A stretch of DNA of 64,000 bases. It comes from Ficedula albicollis. Taxonomy: Eukaryota; Chordata; Aves; Passeriformes; Muscicapidae. Positions 63,410 to 64,000 of the stretch are shown in pieces; position 1 is the first letter of the stretch, and the number at the start of each line of letters is the position of its first letter. Made by a program: the position numbers and the translations under genes. Under the pieces are notes generated by a model. That model saw only the letters and a program-made list of their open reading frames with translations. It did no database searches and was not told the origin of the DNA. The stretch is from the NCBI RefSeq assembly GCF_000247815.1, contig NC_021685.1:16187976-16251975 (forward strand), in the 5' to 3' direction.

Positions 63410-63990
63410 CTTGAGTGGAGATATGAGAGACGACAGCAGAGAGGAACGGAAACTGTTCCCCACGGCGTGTTCGTGCGTCGTGGGGCGGGATGTAGTCATG
63501 TGGAACAATAAATTGATAAAACGGGACAAAGAAGAAGCAAAGAGAGAAGACGAGAGGAAAGTGCGTGTGCTTAAGGACAGTGAAGAGCAGAAATGTTTCC
63601 AGGAAGGATTCCAGAAAGGAAGGACGAGTTTGCTGGTATGCCACAGATGCTCTTGCTGTACACAGGAAGAAGGAAAGCAATAAAGGCGGACATAAGAGAA
63701 GCGAGAGAAGGGAAAGACAGAAGATGCTATGAAGGAGGTAATTAAGAATGGAAGATGACAAGGAGGAGGAAGAAAAACCAGGAGAAATTTAGGCAACGAT
63801 CTTACCTGTAATCGCTGGGTGACGCTGGTTCTCAAGAGCCTCCTTCTAGAATAGAATATTCTGTTTTCCATCATTAATGCGATTAGAATATTCTGTGTTC
63901 CAGTAATACTGCCACTAGTGTCGCGTGACAAGTAAGTTGAGTACATAGATCCGGAGGCTTCTGTCGAGTTATCCGATGGGGTAAAGAAGA
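63410..63990. repeat. Purine-rich repeat module, copy B
   Basis: Direct, diverged copy of the module at 60490-61270. It has GGACGAGTTTGCTGGTATG, CACAGGAAGAAGGAAAGC, GGCGGACATAAGAG, ATGGAAGATGACAAGGAG and CTTACCTGTAATCGCTGGGT. It lacks the long AGAAG array. A short duplication of AGAATATTCTGT with flanks lies near 63850-63895. Confidence 0.7.
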
Positions 63991-64000
63991 CGGAAAAAAA

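Overview
The window is nuclear DNA of a bird, most likely a songbird (passerine). The evidence is an intact avian-type IRF1 gene, CR1 LINE tails in both orientations, and avian endogenous retroviruses (ERVs) of class I, class II and ERVL type. I found no prokaryotic genes, tRNA, rRNA or CRISPR array. IRF1 lies on the chicken-13-like chromosome in birds (established knowledge); the placement here is inference.

Layout. 1-177 is pure G, followed by purine-rich low-complexity DNA. 0.7-6.2 kb is unrecognised non-coding DNA with a 30-bp minisatellite at 1.73-2.12 kb. 6.1-9.1 kb holds a CR1 tail, a 23-bp minisatellite, a 1603-base pure-G run and a TATATCC heptamer array. 9.15-15.8 kb is the IRF1 gene (+ strand): CpG-rich promoter, nine coding exons and a 3' UTR. 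15.8-28.3 kb is non-coding DNA with CR1 tails and several short tandem duplications. 28.8-32.0 kb contains the only N, flanked by a 155-bp duplication, then a 1.4-kb tandem duplication. 32-40 kb is AT-rich, and I recognise no gene in it. 40.2-47.3 kb is a broken class I (gamma-like) ERV on +. 47.4-52.6 kb is a 5' part of a class II (beta-like) ERV on -. 52.6-53.7 kb is an inverted LTR pair. 53.9-58.8 kb is a broken ERVL-type element on - with a second LTR inserted in its gag. 58.8-64 kb has a divergent CR1, a long AGAAG microsatellite, two related purine-rich modules and a GC-rich piece carrying a short protocadherin-like segment.

Only IRF1 looks like a functional protein gene. All nine coding exons have GT/AG splice sites and join in frame to 318 residues with every DNA-binding hallmark. 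The retroviral genes are all broken by stops, frameshifts, deletions or insertions.

Assembly quality is a major theme. The G run at 44196-44531 directly follows 18 bases identical to an Illumina adapter, so at least that run is sequencing artefact (dark cycles read as G), and the other pure-G runs probably are too. The single N with duplicated flanks and the many near-identical short tandem duplications also need checking against raw reads. I see no convincing undescribed biological system. The most useful results are the artefact signature, the full IRF1 model and the nested ERV structure.
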